Positions 26,546 to 35,337 are shown, counted from the stretch's first letter. The stretch: DNA of 44,466 nt from Leptolyngbya sp. BL0902 (GCF_016403105.1 NZ_CP046159.1:1-44466), one strand, 5' to 3'. Numbers and translations are program-made. Notes: a model not told the origin generated them from the letters alone.

Positions 26546-26574
26546 CAAGGGAAAGTAAACTATTTCAGAGAGAT

Positions 26575-26591
26575 GTTCTCATATTGAGAAC
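26575..26591. promoter_or_regulatory. Probable HigA operator
   Basis: GTTCTCA, TAT, TGAGAAC is a perfect 17-bp palindrome 30 bases upstream of higB. On the minus strand a consensus -35 box TTGACA (26596-26601) lies just before it, so repressor bound here would block the higBA promoter. Confidence 0.65.
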
Positions 26592-26682
26592 TTTGTGTCA
26601 ATCTCATCGGTAAGATGGTCGCCTAAGTGACTCATAAAATTAAGTTGACCAGATCCCTGAAATCCACCCTTCTTTTCTACCC

Positions 26683-27048
26683 ATGCCCCTACCCACCGCT
26701 ACCCAAATGCAAACCTATATTGCTACGGCCCGCCATCGCCAGCAGCAACGACAGGCCATGCTACAGGAGCGACGAACTCAGGGACTAGCCGTAGCCCACA
26801 TAGCGGCTCAAATCTTACGGGAGGAGTTCGGTGTGGGCCGAGTGGTGTTGTTTGGGTCTGTCCTCAGCGAAACTGACTTCCACGAAACCTCCGATTTAGA
26901 CCTGGCTATCTGGGACTTACCAGCTTCTGTCTACTTCCAGGCGGTCGCTCGTTTAATGGAATTTCCAGAGTTCGAGATTGATCTGGTAGAGGCCGAAGCG
27001 GCCAGTCCTCACCTGCAAGCAGGCATTGAACAGGGGATCGAGCTATGA
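26683..27048 (+). CDS. MNT-domain nucleotidyltransferase (MntA-like)
   Basis: This 121-residue protein has an N-terminal helix rich in Gln and Arg and then a nucleotidyltransferase core with FGSVLSETDFHETSDLDLAIWDL. The motif is GSV followed later by SDLDL. It should be the antitoxin half of a HEPN/MNT pair. The next gene overlaps its stop by ATGA but is truncated. The start ATG has no strong Shine-Dalgarno. Confidence 0.8.
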   Translation: MPLPTATQMQTYIATARHRQQQRQAMLQERRTQGLAVAHIAAQILREEFGVGRVVLFGSVLSETDFHETSDLDLAIWDLPASVYFQAVARLMEFPEFEIDLVEAEAASPHLQAGIEQGIEL

Positions 27049-27209
27049 GCCAGTATTCGGTACTCGCGGCTCGGCTCAGAAACGAGTTAACCATGCTCGA
27101 TACGGTGGTGAAGTCGGCTCAATCGCAAGCGGGCAAAGGCTTAGTCACAGCAGAAAAAAATCTGGTCGTTCGCAGGACGATAAGACGGCCTGCCCTATTT
27201 AGGGTTTAA
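27045..27209 (+). pseudogene. Truncated HEPN partner of the MNT gene
   Basis: Translation from the ATG overlapping the MNT stop gives MSQYSVLAARLRNELTMLD, like the N-terminus of cyanobacterial HEPN-type partners. After about 34 codons the frame runs into sequence with no resemblance (VTAEKNLVVRR...) and stops at 27207-27209. The RNase motif is missing, so the toxin is lost while the antitoxin-like gene stays. Confidence 0.6.
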
Positions 27210-27310
27210 CTTGGAACAGTTTCAGTCTTCATGACCAAAATCTTTCCGTTGCTCAACCGAAGTAGCCCTGGACTCCTGAGTGATTGGGTGTCGTCACCGG
27301 GGGCCATTGC

Positions 27311-28360
27311 TCATAGTTCCATCTGACGATTGCGCTGCTTCTGCCGTCGCTGCTGCGCTTTCCGTTTCCGGTCTTCATCTTTCTGGACCTGACGCTGCTG
27401 CACCTCAAGCTCTTTCAGAGATGGGTCAACACCTGGCGGTTCCTGGTTTTGGCTGGCGGGCTGGGCTGGGGTTGGGAATTCAGTTGCGAGTTCGGGTTCG
27501 GGCTGACTGTGATCCTCATCCTGAACCTGGGCTGGCCCTGGCTCAACCTGTGCAGATTCCTGACCCCGCTGCCGTCCCTCCCACCAGTCCATCACGGCGG
27601 CACTGTCCTGGGGCGACTCAATCCCTCGAAACTGGCGGAGACCATTCAGGGTGTAGGCACGACCGAGCTGAGAGGCGCTGAAATAGAGTCCCTTGAAGTG
27701 ATAGGTCAGGCCCACCGTGGTCTCGTTGATGGGTTTAAGCATCAGCTCAACCCCAGCTTCTTCTAGACGATCCGCAAACTGGTCAAGGCTATCGACTTGG
27801 CCTGAGAGGTCGTCAATCAGGTCTTGAAGCTCAGGCTTAACCGCAGGTTGGCCCGTGTCTCGTTCATGGCGAATCATGCCAACCGTGGGCGGTTTCCGTT
27901 CCTTGTACCAGCTTGAGACAGTCAGGGGCAAGCCATACTCAACTTCGAGTTCTCGGGCCGCCGCTTCGGCTTTGTAGTGATCCCAATCTCCGGGTACTCG
28001 CTTACCTTTATCGAGGTCAAACCGACCTGCCACGATATGAACATGGTCATGGTCGGTATCGGTGTGGCGCACGACCACATAGGGCAGATGGGTGTAGCCC
28101 ATTTTGTCGAGGTAGTCGCTGGCGATGAGGAACCAACCGTCATCCGATAGCTGTGCAGGGGGGGCGATGGCGAGGGAGGCATGGTAGGTGGTGTACTGAA
28201 GCCGACGGGACGCTGCACAGCTATGGCGGATCTCACGAGCGATGGTGTAGGGATTATCGAGGCAAATCAGGTTGCCGCCAATCACCTGGGCCTCAGACCG
28301 ATTCAACACGTACTGGGCCACGCCGAGGGGGTCTTTGCGCTTGGTGTGCTTAACCAGCAT
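27311..28360 (-). CDS. mobA: Plasmid relaxase (MobA/VirD2-like)
   Basis: This 349-residue relaxase has the metal-binding motif HTDTDHDHVHIV at about residues 99-110, with H104, H106 and H108 as likely ligands. A candidate nicking tyrosine is near the N-terminus (Y17 in GVAQYVLNR). The C-terminal third is rich in Gln, Pro and charged residues and looks disordered. The protein would nick the plasmid at oriT and lead the strand into a recipient. Its start overlaps the end of the MobC-like gene. No mating-pair or coupling-protein genes occur in the window, so the plasmid is mobilisable rather than self-transmissible. Confidence 0.88.
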   Translation of the reverse strand: MLVKHTKRKDPLGVAQYVLNRSEAQVIGGNLICLDNPYTIAREIRHSCAASRRLQYTTYHASLAIAPPAQLSDDGWFLIASDYLDKMGYTHLPYVVVRHTDTDHDHVHIVAGRFDLDKGKRVPGDWDHYKAEAAARELEVEYGLPLTVSSWYKERKPPTVGMIRHERDTGQPAVKPELQDLIDDLSGQVDSLDQFADRLEEAGVELMLKPINETTVGLTYHFKGLYFSASQLGRAYTLNGLRQFRGIESPQDSAAVMDWWEGRQRGQESAQVEPGPAQVQDEDHSQPEPELATEFPTPAQPASQNQEPPGVDPSLKELEVQQRQVQKDEDRKRKAQQRRQKQRNRQMEL

Positions 28361-28775
28361 GGTCTTGGTCTAGGGTCTGCCATCGTTCCTGCTCGATCTC
28401 TAGCCTCAGTTCTTGCGCTAGGGTCATCGGTTCTACGGATTCCCCTTGGGGTCTGCCGCTGAGGTCCACCCCATTGGCCTCCAGGAGCAGGGCGTGGAGT
28501 GCGGTCAGTTTTTCATCCAGTGCGGCAACGGGCAGGCCCATGCCCTCTAGATCCACCCCTTGAATCCGCGCCTTGGCTAAGATGCGCTGGAGCAGTGTCT
28601 TCATGGCAAGGACAGTGCCATAGACTTGAGCACCCGTTAAGCGAGTAAACCGGGTCGCCTCGATGGCCTCGTCAATCACCTGGCTGGGGTCGGTGCCGCG
28701 ACGCTCGGCCTCCGCCAGCACGGCCTTGTAGTTGTGATTTTGGAGCCGAATTCTGAGCCGATGGGTATTCGTCAT
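28350..28775 (-). CDS. mobC: MobC-like relaxosome accessory protein
   Basis: This 141-residue protein begins MTNTHRLRIRLQNHNYKAVLAEAERRG, a ribbon-helix-helix start, followed by helices; the RLTGAQVYGT region resembles MobC accessory proteins. It would bind oriT and help the relaxase. It is translationally coupled to mobA by an 11-base overlap. The oriT is expected upstream, in 28776-29600. Confidence 0.7.
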   Translation of the reverse strand: MTNTHRLRIRLQNHNYKAVLAEAERRGTDPSQVIDEAIEATRFTRLTGAQVYGTVLAMKTLLQRILAKARIQGVDLEGMGLPVAALDEKLTALHALLLEANGVDLSGRPQGESVEPMTLAQELRLEIEQERWQTLDQDHAG

Positions 28776-29011
28776 GGTTCACAAGAACGGTTCACATAAT
28801 CGCATCTTGGCAAATCTGTTGGAGGGGATTACTCTGTCTGGGGTTGGAGATTTAGGGCCAGATGCTCCCTAGGATGAAGGCCGTTTTTGCTTCAGTCGCA
28901 TTGACGATGGTTGACCATGACCCTGCCATCTTGATCGCCATGCTGCTCAGAGTGAGCCTCTCGTCAGTTCCTAGCGAGTTGGGACGGTTCCCTATCCTCC
29001 CCTAGGGGTGT

Positions 29012-29050
29012 CCATCGGGTTCTGGGATGTTCCCCAACCTGTCCCGATGG
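29012..29050. repeat. Inverted repeat, oriT candidate
   Basis: CCATCGGG (29012-29019) pairs with CCCGATGG (29043-29050), and an inner GGGA can pair with TCCC. It lies about 240 bases upstream of mobC, a normal place for the oriT stem-loop. Confidence 0.4.
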
Positions 29051-29224
29051 AGCCTCTATCGGCACGAAATGGATACTGAATGAATGTTCAATGAATTTGG
29101 ACATCTGTCGAGGGCAGGTGGCCCAGGAAAGTATTGCTTGCCTATCAAAGTCCCCATGGCATTTTCACCCTAGAAGTGGGGGTAAACAGGGCCAATTTTG
29201 GGCTGGATGCCGAGGTTTACTGGA

Positions 29225-29287
29225 GTCAAACTGACTTCCTACACAGCCAATTTGACGGCCTCTGAAGCCAGTCTGACGGCAAACTCC
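29225..29287. repeat. Three 21-bp spaced iterons upstream of parM
   Basis: GCCAATTTGACGGC (29246-29259) and GCCAGTCTGACGGC (29267-29280) are 21 bp apart and agree at 12 of 14 positions. A third, weaker unit (TCAAACTGAC, TGAC at 29232) continues the same 21-bp phase. Two helical turns of spacing puts all units on one face of the DNA, as in parC sites bound by ParR-type proteins. Confidence 0.55.
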
Positions 29288-29608
29288 CTTAAAAATAGGG
29301 TTTGAAAATCGTTTCATCTCAGAAGTGTATCTAAGGGGAACCTTAGGGGGACTGTGCTGTCCCGACTCGACCCACTGGGGGCAACATCGGTACGCTTAGG
29401 AGCACCCATGATTAGGTCATCAGAATGGATACGTACTGGATGAGGACAAATCGTGAAGTGAGGGGTCAGGCTTGGCCTGTGGTTAGCAATGTCACGGCAC
29501 CTAAACGCGCTCATTTCATCGTCCCAACTTCGACAAACTCTCCTATTTGATAGAGGTCAAGTTGGATTTGGGCTAGATAGCGTCAGAGAGACGATCGTTG
29601 GAGTGACT

Positions 29609-30802
29609 ATGCCACGTACAGCTAAACCTCATTTCATCCTGGCCGTTGATTTTGGGGGCTCCAGCACCAAGATTTTTTATCAGCATCGGTCAGATCAGCC
29701 CCAGTTCTTCACCATGCCGCCTGAAGCCATCATGGCGACGGAGGACAGTTTGGAACAATACGGACGCACCGCCGCAGGCCAAATGTCTCAGATGCAGAGT
29801 CAAGCTTCGTTTTGTTGGGTTCAACTTTTGGATCAGAAGGGTCAGCCCGACGAGAGCAAGATTGGTGCCGTAGGCCATTTGGGCGCTCAGATTGCCCTGT
29901 ATAACACCCTCAATGTCGCTAAAAACGAGAAAGCGCTCTACAAGTTGCTCGGTGCCGTTTGGGTGATTCAGCAAAGGTTAATCGAGGAAGGCTACAAGAT
30001 TCCGGATGATTTTGGTGTTGCGGTGCGCTGCTTGTTGCCCTCCGATGAGACTAATTTTGTCGGTGACTTTCAGTATCGAGTGATATCGGCCTTTGAGCAA
30101 GGCTTTATGAGCCCGACCGGAATCGTTCAACCTCAACTTTGGAGCTTTGACTGTAAGCCGGAAGGATTGGGTGTCACTCGCTCATTCCTGTGGGAACATC
30201 CTGAACATCGAGATGCGGCGGTGTTTATGCTCGGCCATCGTAATGCCACAGCGGTCGTGATTCGAGGGGGCAACCCGAAAAAGTTTAGAACCTCCAACCT
30301 TGGATTTAGGGCCTGTCTGGATATGCTCGATGGAGCCCATGGCGTATCTGCTGAACGATTGATGGCGGTTGTCTTTGAAGCTCGTCTAAAAGACGACTTT
30401 TACCCCTATTACCGTGTCACCTCCTACAGTGACCCTGATCTGAAAGAGAAAGCAGGTCGAGAGCTGTGCCAGGAGTTCAATAAAGCGAATCATGTCTATT
30501 GTGAACGGCTGAAGAATTGGATGGATGATGTGCTCTCCGATGAGGAATTTACGGCTATCGTCTTCTGTGGTGGTGGGGTGAATGCGGTGGGATTATTACT
30601 AGAGGACTATCGGCCTGACTTGGAGCATTATTTTGACTACGGCATCGACATTCCTGACTCGATTGAGGTCAGACCAGAATACGTTAATCGCCTCGAAGAT
30701 ATTTACAGTGTGTTCGAGGCGATGAGAGCTGAATTTAGGTTTCCGGAGCCAGATGCTGAGGCCGCTGAGTCGTCAGCCTCAAGCGCAGCGGTGGCTCGAT
30801 AG
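29609..30802 (+). CDS. parM: ParM/StbA-like actin-type plasmid segregation ATPase
   Basis: This 397-residue actin-like ATPase has the phosphate-1 motif DFGGSSTK at 14-21 and an adenosine motif VFCGGGVNAVG near residue 345. Bacterial actins of this kind form filaments that push plasmid copies apart. I place the start at the ATG at 29609, with GGAG ten bases upstream; the open frame extends back to 29489 without a ribosome site. The C-terminus is rich in Ala, Ser and Glu. A small gene follows after 32 bases and may be the adaptor that links filament and DNA. The plasmid also has a ParA system. Confidence 0.82.
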   Translation: MPRTAKPHFILAVDFGGSSTKIFYQHRSDQPQFFTMPPEAIMATEDSLEQYGRTAAGQMSQMQSQASFCWVQLLDQKGQPDESKIGAVGHLGAQIALYNTLNVAKNEKALYKLLGAVWVIQQRLIEEGYKIPDDFGVAVRCLLPSDETNFVGDFQYRVISAFEQGFMSPTGIVQPQLWSFDCKPEGLGVTRSFLWEHPEHRDAAVFMLGHRNATAVVIRGGNPKKFRTSNLGFRACLDMLDGAHGVSAERLMAVVFEARLKDDFYPYYRVTSYSDPDLKEKAGRELCQEFNKANHVYCERLKNWMDDVLSDEEFTAIVFCGGGVNAVGLLLEDYRPDLEHYFDYGIDIPDSIEVRPEYVNRLEDIYSVFEAMRAEFRFPEPDAEAAESSASSAAVAR

Positions 30803-30834
30803 GCATTGAATCTGTTTTGAATCGCAATAGGGTC

Positions 30835-31329
30835 ATGACTCAATCTAGTATTCGGCTTCAGCTACGATCTAAAACTCCTGTCGAAGCGTTTGTCTTTCAA
30901 CGTCTAAAAAAGGGAAGCGATAATGTGTCAGCCAAGGGCACTCGCGCTATTGCGATTTGCTACCTCGCTGAACTGGTCGCTCAGGTTGACCCCGATCTCA
31001 ACCATCCAGCGCTGCGGGTGGCGGTGCTGGATGCGATCCATGAGTTGGAGGCTCGCCTCAATCTGGCCAAATCCCTGTTCCCCAACCTCACTTCGGTTAC
31101 GCCACCGAATCACCCGATGGGCCGCTCTAACCGCCAGCCCGGTCATGCTCAGGCTGAACCTCGGTTTGAAATGGTCGCTGAGCCTGCAAAACCTGAAAAG
31201 CATCCAGGTCAACAGGACCATGCGAGCAATCAGGGCCAGTCAGAACGGGCACTGAGGTCTGATGAAGAGATGGATCCTTTCGATATGGATTGGTCTGAGT
31301 TCGAGATGGGCGACAAAGAAAAGGGTTAG
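30835..31329 (+). CDS. Small ParM partner, ParR-like adaptor candidate
   Basis: This 164-residue protein has two halves. The first 75 residues begin MTQSSIRLQLRSKTPVEAFVF and are helical and basic, which could fit a ribbon-helix-helix DNA-binding domain. The rest is polar and ends in a very acidic tail (DEEMDPFDMDWSEFEMGDKE). In ParR proteins an N-terminal DNA-binding domain and a C-terminal acidic or hydrophobic tail contact DNA and filament. Position and layout suit this role but I see no clear family match. The start ATG at 30835 is preferred over a TTG at 30817. Confidence 0.5.
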   Translation: MTQSSIRLQLRSKTPVEAFVFQRLKKGSDNVSAKGTRAIAICYLAELVAQVDPDLNHPALRVAVLDAIHELEARLNLAKSLFPNLTSVTPPNHPMGRSNRQPGHAQAEPRFEMVAEPAKPEKHPGQQDHASNQGQSERALRSDEEMDPFDMDWSEFEMGDKEKG

Positions 31330-31604
31330 TCATGGCCTCATCAGGCGGGTCTGGCAGCAGCTCCGCGACGCTGGCCTAGAGCCTTGGTAACTGCCGCAGA
31401 GCGAGGAGCGGCAACCCCAGTCTTGTGTTGCACATAAGAAAATCGATATCCACCCCACAACCCCGATACGATGAATCTTGAGGGTTCTCTTGCCCGGTTT
31501 GGGTGCCTGTATTATGATCCGGCAATGATCTATGCCGTTCTGGGCTGACCCCCTGGTAATGGTGTGAATCTGTGTTAAGCGTCCTGACCAGACCCTTGAT
31601 ACAC

Positions 31605-31638
31605 AAAAGAGCCGATGGCACTTGCCACCGACTCTTTT
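31605..31638. terminator. Bidirectional terminator-like hairpin in the rep leader
   Basis: AAAAGAGCCGATGGCA, CT, TGCCACCGACTCTTTT folds into a 16-bp stem with two mismatches and a 2-base loop (ends would fray into A and T runs). It has a T-run on both strands, so it can end transcripts from either side. Confidence 0.75.
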
Positions 31639-31718
31639 AAAAGCGAAAACCCGAGAGGACCAGTCCCGAGTCGCGCAGAAATTCCTTATGCGCACATCGT
31701 AACACTGGCTTTCTCTCG

Positions 31719-31743
31719 GGGCAATACCTATTGCTCTTTTTTA
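31719..31743 (+). terminator. Terminator-like hairpin just before the rep ribosome site
   Basis: GGCAATA and TATTGCT form a short stem with a 2-base loop, followed by CTTTTTTAGGAGAG. The T-run touches the Shine-Dalgarno of the gene at 31759, so this is placed for attenuation of rep expression. An outer repeat CCCGAGAG (31650-31657) and CTCTCGGG (31713-31720) could form the competing structure. Confidence 0.55.
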
Positions 31744-31758
31744 GGAGAGAGAAGCCCC

Positions 31759-33432
31759 ATGACCGCCTCTATCGGTGTGGGTGAGAAGCCTCGTAGAACG
31801 TCTCACCCGACAGAACCCCTTCCCGCTGACCCCACTGGCCAGCGCTTGTGCGAAATTTTTGGCCACTACCGTTGGAACGTCATCAGTGCCGAGCCGCCTG
31901 AGGATGCGACCGCCAAGCCATCCTGGACGACGATCAAAACCCACCCGATTCGGCCCCGCGCCCTGTGGGATCAGTGGCAGGATGCCCACCAACTGATTGG
32001 CGTCCGCTTCACCCATGACACCTACTATGCCCTCATCGACCTCGATGCCGGGGGAGCCTACTCCAGCGCCGAGGGGGTCGCCCAAATCCGCGCCGCCCTG
32101 GAGACCATCGGCATCACCCGCACCTTGTTGATCCGCTCAAGCTGGCGCAATGGGCTGCATTTGTATCTTCCCTTTGCCGAGTTGGTCAACACCTTTGACC
32201 TGGCCGTAGCGCTGAAAGAATGCCTCAAGGCCCAGGGGTTTCAGATCAAAGCGGGACAGCTCGAAATTTTCCCCAACGTCAAAGCCTACGGCGTGACTAG
32301 TTTTACCGAATACAACGCCCATCGCCTACCCCTGCAACCGGGCAGCGGGTCTTGTTTGCTGGATGACGCCCTCAACGACCTGCCCTGCAACCTAGCTCGC
32401 TTCTTCTGGCTGTGGGACGGGGCCGCTGCCCAGCAAGACCTGGACACCCTGCGCGACGCCATGACAATTGGCCGCGACAACCACCGAAAACGGCCCCAAC
32501 GCCGCAGTCAACCCGTCGATACCTGGCGGCACGACTTGGATCTCGAAATCACCGAAGGCTGGACGGCCCCCGGCCAGACCAACCACCTGCTAAAAACCAT
32601 CGCCTGCTATGGCCGCGTCTTTGAAGGGCTAGACGGGCAAGCCCTGATTGACTACATCCTCCGCATCGCCACCCGTTGCCCCGGCTATGAGCAATACTGC
32701 CGCCACCAGCACGACATCGAAGCCAGAGTCACCGCTTGGGCCAAAGCCGCCGAGAAATACTACTGGCCCCTCGGCACCACCCCCAGCCGCGAGAGTAGCG
32801 CCCCCAAGAACAACCTAGTGCCCTTCAACCAACGCCAGTCTGAAGACGCCCAGCACCGTATCCGCACGGCCTACCGCGAGCTAGAGCAGGCGGGCACCCT
32901 TCCCGACCAAATTACCGCCCGTGCCAAGGCCATCGCCCAGACCGCCCACGTTAGCCAGCAGACCCTCTACAAGCACCTTGGCCTCTGGCACCCCTATCAC
33001 CAAGAGGGTGTAATCAACGCTGAGACAAGCTTTTCTGCGGATGATGAGGCCATTTTGGCAGAACCCTGTCAATCGCCAGAACCTCTGGAAAAGAAGGGAT
33101 TACACCCTTTAGCCAAAATTATGAAGGGTGGGGCGTTCCCGCAGGGTGGGGTAGGGTCGGATCCAAATTCTTTTATTCCGGAAAGGGGGGTGCGGGGGGA
33201 TGAATCGGTTTTTCCACAGGCGTCTGAGGGGGAAGCCTACGACCCGGAACTACATGAACAGATTCAGCATCAGATTCGGCGCTTGGGTTGGTCTGCGGAA
33301 TCGATTCGCCAGTTTATTGCCGACCACTTTGAGGGCAAGCGCTGGTTTGTATTGATGGAGGAGGAGCGATTGTTGCTGTTATATCGACTGCGGATGCTGG
33401 ATGCGCTTGGGGGTGAGGATTTGGCGACGTAG
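31759..33432 (+). CDS. Primase-type plasmid replication protein
   Basis: This 557-residue protein has the motifs of an archaeo-eukaryotic-type primase: the acidic pair DLD at 94-96 (YYALIDLDAGG) and SSWRNGLHLYLP at 127-138, like the S-x-H motif. The middle part (YILRIATRCPGYEQYCRHQHDIEARVTAW) resembles the C-terminal region of cyanobacterial plasmid primases. A putative helix-turn-helix (HVSQQTLYKHLGLW) follows near 400. I chose the ATG at 31759 because AGGAGAG lies 8 bases upstream. It is the only replication gene I see, so it is probably the initiator. The long leader with hairpins supports regulated copy number. Confidence 0.75.
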   Translation: MTASIGVGEKPRRTSHPTEPLPADPTGQRLCEIFGHYRWNVISAEPPEDATAKPSWTTIKTHPIRPRALWDQWQDAHQLIGVRFTHDTYYALIDLDAGGAYSSAEGVAQIRAALETIGITRTLLIRSSWRNGLHLYLPFAELVNTFDLAVALKECLKAQGFQIKAGQLEIFPNVKAYGVTSFTEYNAHRLPLQPGSGSCLLDDALNDLPCNLARFFWLWDGAAAQQDLDTLRDAMTIGRDNHRKRPQRRSQPVDTWRHDLDLEITEGWTAPGQTNHLLKTIACYGRVFEGLDGQALIDYILRIATRCPGYEQYCRHQHDIEARVTAWAKAAEKYYWPLGTTPSRESSAPKNNLVPFNQRQSEDAQHRIRTAYRELEQAGTLPDQITARAKAIAQTAHVSQQTLYKHLGLWHPYHQEGVINAETSFSADDEAILAEPCQSPEPLEKKGLHPLAKIMKGGAFPQGGVGSDPNSFIPERGVRGDESVFPQASEGEAYDPELHEQIQHQIRRLGWSAESIRQFIADHFEGKRWFVLMEEERLLLLYRLRMLDALGGEDLAT

Positions 33433-33764
33433 TTTCGATGTTCCTCAAGGCGGCATCGACTTCCATTGCGAGCTGTTTGACGATGGGTAGACAGTGGTGG
33501 AGATCGGTCGCAGACTTTCCCTGATTTGATAGGTGGCTACGCCAATAGGTTTTTGGATGGTATCGATGGAAAATCTATGGTGTATCAACTGGCCGAGAGC
33601 ACACTTGTTTAGGATGTTTGCCCGATTGATGAAGTAAGCCAGCATTCTGGTAAAGCTTGAGCAAGTATGGCAGAACCGATCCCTAGCCCCCCAATGCTAT
33701 GCGCTATGACGGAGTGATTGCCATATCCGTCAGGCTTGTTTCTTCACCCCATAGAGAGGCTATT

Positions 33765-34766
33765 ATGATTCCGCTGATATTAGGCGCAATCGCACTGGGA
33801 TCCGCTGCTTACGGTGCCGCTGCCGGGGTTGACGGTGTGTCGAAGATGAAGAAGGCAGAGGGCAAGGCGAAACGCGCCAAGGAACGCCACGAAGACGCCG
33901 TTAGCGCCTTAGAGAAGCGCTGGGATCAAGTGAACTCGCGGGCGAAGGACTACGGTGAATTTCAGCTCGGTATTCTTCAGGACACGGTGGGTCGTTTTGT
34001 TCGCTTCATCGAGGCTACCGGGCGACAGGCCGCCATGTCGGATAAGGAATTCCTTGAAGGGTTAGAAGTCTCGGTGCAGCAGGTTAATCAATACAAGTCT
34101 GCGGCCATCAAGGCCGAGCAATACTTCAAAGGGGGAGTCTCGGCTATCGCGGCTTCGGCGGCAGGCTATGGCGGGGCGATGACCCTGGCCACCACGATAG
34201 GCGTCGCCAGTACAGGAACGGCCATTTCGTCCCTCAGCGGAGCGGCAGCTACCAACGCGATGTTGGCCTGGTTTGGGGGTGGCTCTTTAGCGGCAGGTGG
34301 CGGCGGTATGGCTTTGGGGTCGATGGTGCTAGGAGGGATTACGCTAGGGCCAGCCCTGGCCATTGGTGGATTTGTCCTTGGCAGTGAGGGGGAAAAGGCC
34401 CTGACCAGAGCCCGCAAGTACAAGGCTGAGGTTAAAGCTACAATTGCCAAGATGGAAGCGGCCCAGGCGTTTGCTGATCAGATAGAACGCCGCCTCGCTG
34501 AGCTATGGGCAATTTTGGAAACGCTAAATGATCAGGCCCTAAAAGGGCTACAGAGACTGGAGTCACAGCCGTTTGACCGGAAACGGGATGCCCAGTTGTT
34601 TCAGCAGGTGGCGCTGTTGATGAAGGCGATTGCCGACATCACCCAGACACCCGTGCTGGATGCGGCAGGGCAGATGAATCCGGGTTCCCTCGATATTCAG
34701 GCGAAGTATCGGTCTCTGACTGGAGACACAGGCGACAAAGGCACGATCAGCGAGGATAAGGCATGA
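33765..34766 (+). CDS. Membrane protein with glycine/alanine-rich hydrophobic hairpin
   Basis: This 333-residue protein starts with a hydrophobic glycine-zipper segment (residues 1-20), has a coiled coil at about 25-60 and helices to 120. Then comes a long Gly/Ala-rich hydrophobic part (about 122-207, with GAAATNAMLAWFGGGSLAAGGGG), followed by a second coiled coil. The middle block is found in many bacterial proteins of unknown function and resembles the insertion hairpin of alpha-helical pore-forming proteins. The start at 33765 has GAGAGG upstream. The next gene overlaps by ATGA. A role as membrane effector is inference. Confidence 0.65.
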   Translation: MIPLILGAIALGSAAYGAAAGVDGVSKMKKAEGKAKRAKERHEDAVSALEKRWDQVNSRAKDYGEFQLGILQDTVGRFVRFIEATGRQAAMSDKEFLEGLEVSVQQVNQYKSAAIKAEQYFKGGVSAIAASAAGYGGAMTLATTIGVASTGTAISSLSGAAATNAMLAWFGGGSLAAGGGGMALGSMVLGGITLGPALAIGGFVLGSEGEKALTRARKYKAEVKATIAKMEAAQAFADQIERRLAELWAILETLNDQALKGLQRLESQPFDRKRDAQLFQQVALLMKAIADITQTPVLDAAGQMNPGSLDIQAKYRSLTGDTGDKGTISEDKA

Positions 34767-35173
34767 CCTATCGGCTTTTCCATACGGCGAACGGGGTGAT
34801 GCCACTGCTCAACCCAGCAGCTTGCTTGAACCAACTGGTGGATGCCTATGCCAACTACCAGCGGGTAATGCAGGAGGAGCGTACCAAGCGCCGAGAAATT
34901 GCTGCCTGGGAGAAAGCCGCTCTAGCCACGATTGAGCAGCGGCGGGCTGTGATGATGCATTTTCTTGACCGGGCGTTTGATGAGCGGGCCGAGACCTTCA
35001 GGAATTTTTTTGCCCTAGCCGATCAAGCGATTGCTGCTGGAGACAACGATCAACTGGCGGCGGTGTTGAGCAGCCTTGTGGATCTGGCTAAAACTAGCCC
35101 GTTTAATGACTTAGCTGATTTGGCTAAGGTGGAAGTCGCCCTGGACTCCCCAGACCACACCTGGGAGTTTTAG
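34763..35173 (+). CDS. Small helical partner of the membrane protein
   Basis: This 136-residue, all-helical protein starts at the ATGA overlap with the previous gene, so it is translationally coupled to it. A central coiled coil is rich in Glu and Arg (QEERTKRREIAAWEKAALATIEQRR). I do not recognise the family. Coupling suggests that it binds or restrains the membrane protein. It is followed by 164 bases without a gene before the first iteron array. Confidence 0.6.
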   Translation: MTYRLFHTANGVMPLLNPAACLNQLVDAYANYQRVMQEERTKRREIAAWEKAALATIEQRRAVMMHFLDRAFDERAETFRNFFALADQAIAAGDNDQLAAVLSSLVDLAKTSPFNDLADLAKVEVALDSPDHTWEF

Positions 35174-35337
35174 GGGAAGGAGGGTTCTGGAATCGGTTGG
35201 CTACGACCCATAACGCGACGATTCCGCTCAGGCAGGCTTCGCCTAAGACGCGCATGGACGGCCCGCCCCGTCGTGAGGACAGGTGTACGGTGTCCCCGTC
35301 GCGCAAGGGAATCCTTTGAATCGTTTGGGATAATTGC

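Larger units (their letters stand above)
28776..29608. other. Intergenic region between mob and parM, likely oriT and centromere
   Basis: This stretch of 833 bases has no supported gene. It lies between the divergent mob operon and the ParM operon, where oriT and the parC site are expected. It contains an imperfect hairpin at 29012-29050, the palindrome CCCCTAGGGG near 29000, and 21-bp spaced repeats at 29225-29287. An exact nic site cannot be named. Confidence 0.55.
31330..31758 (+). promoter_or_regulatory. Long leader of the replication gene
   Basis: These 429 bases without a gene contain several inverted repeats and possible promoters on both strands. On the plus strand TATTAT (31510-31515) could be a -10. 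On the minus strand TTGCCC and TACGAT with a 17-base spacing (between about 31695 and 31724) could start an antisense RNA towards 31605. Two hairpins, at 31605 and 31719, are listed separately. Such a leader is typical of copy-number control by attenuation or antisense RNA. Confidence 0.5.

Noticed and set aside
27280..28462. Several plus-strand frames of 66-133 codons opposite mobA and mobC.
   Set aside because: They overlap well-supported genes in the other strand and have no protein features.
28990..29010. The palindrome CCCCTAGGGG as the nic site of oriT.
   Set aside because: It is short and perfect palindromes are not typical nic sites; no known nic sequence could be recognised, so only the wider region is proposed.
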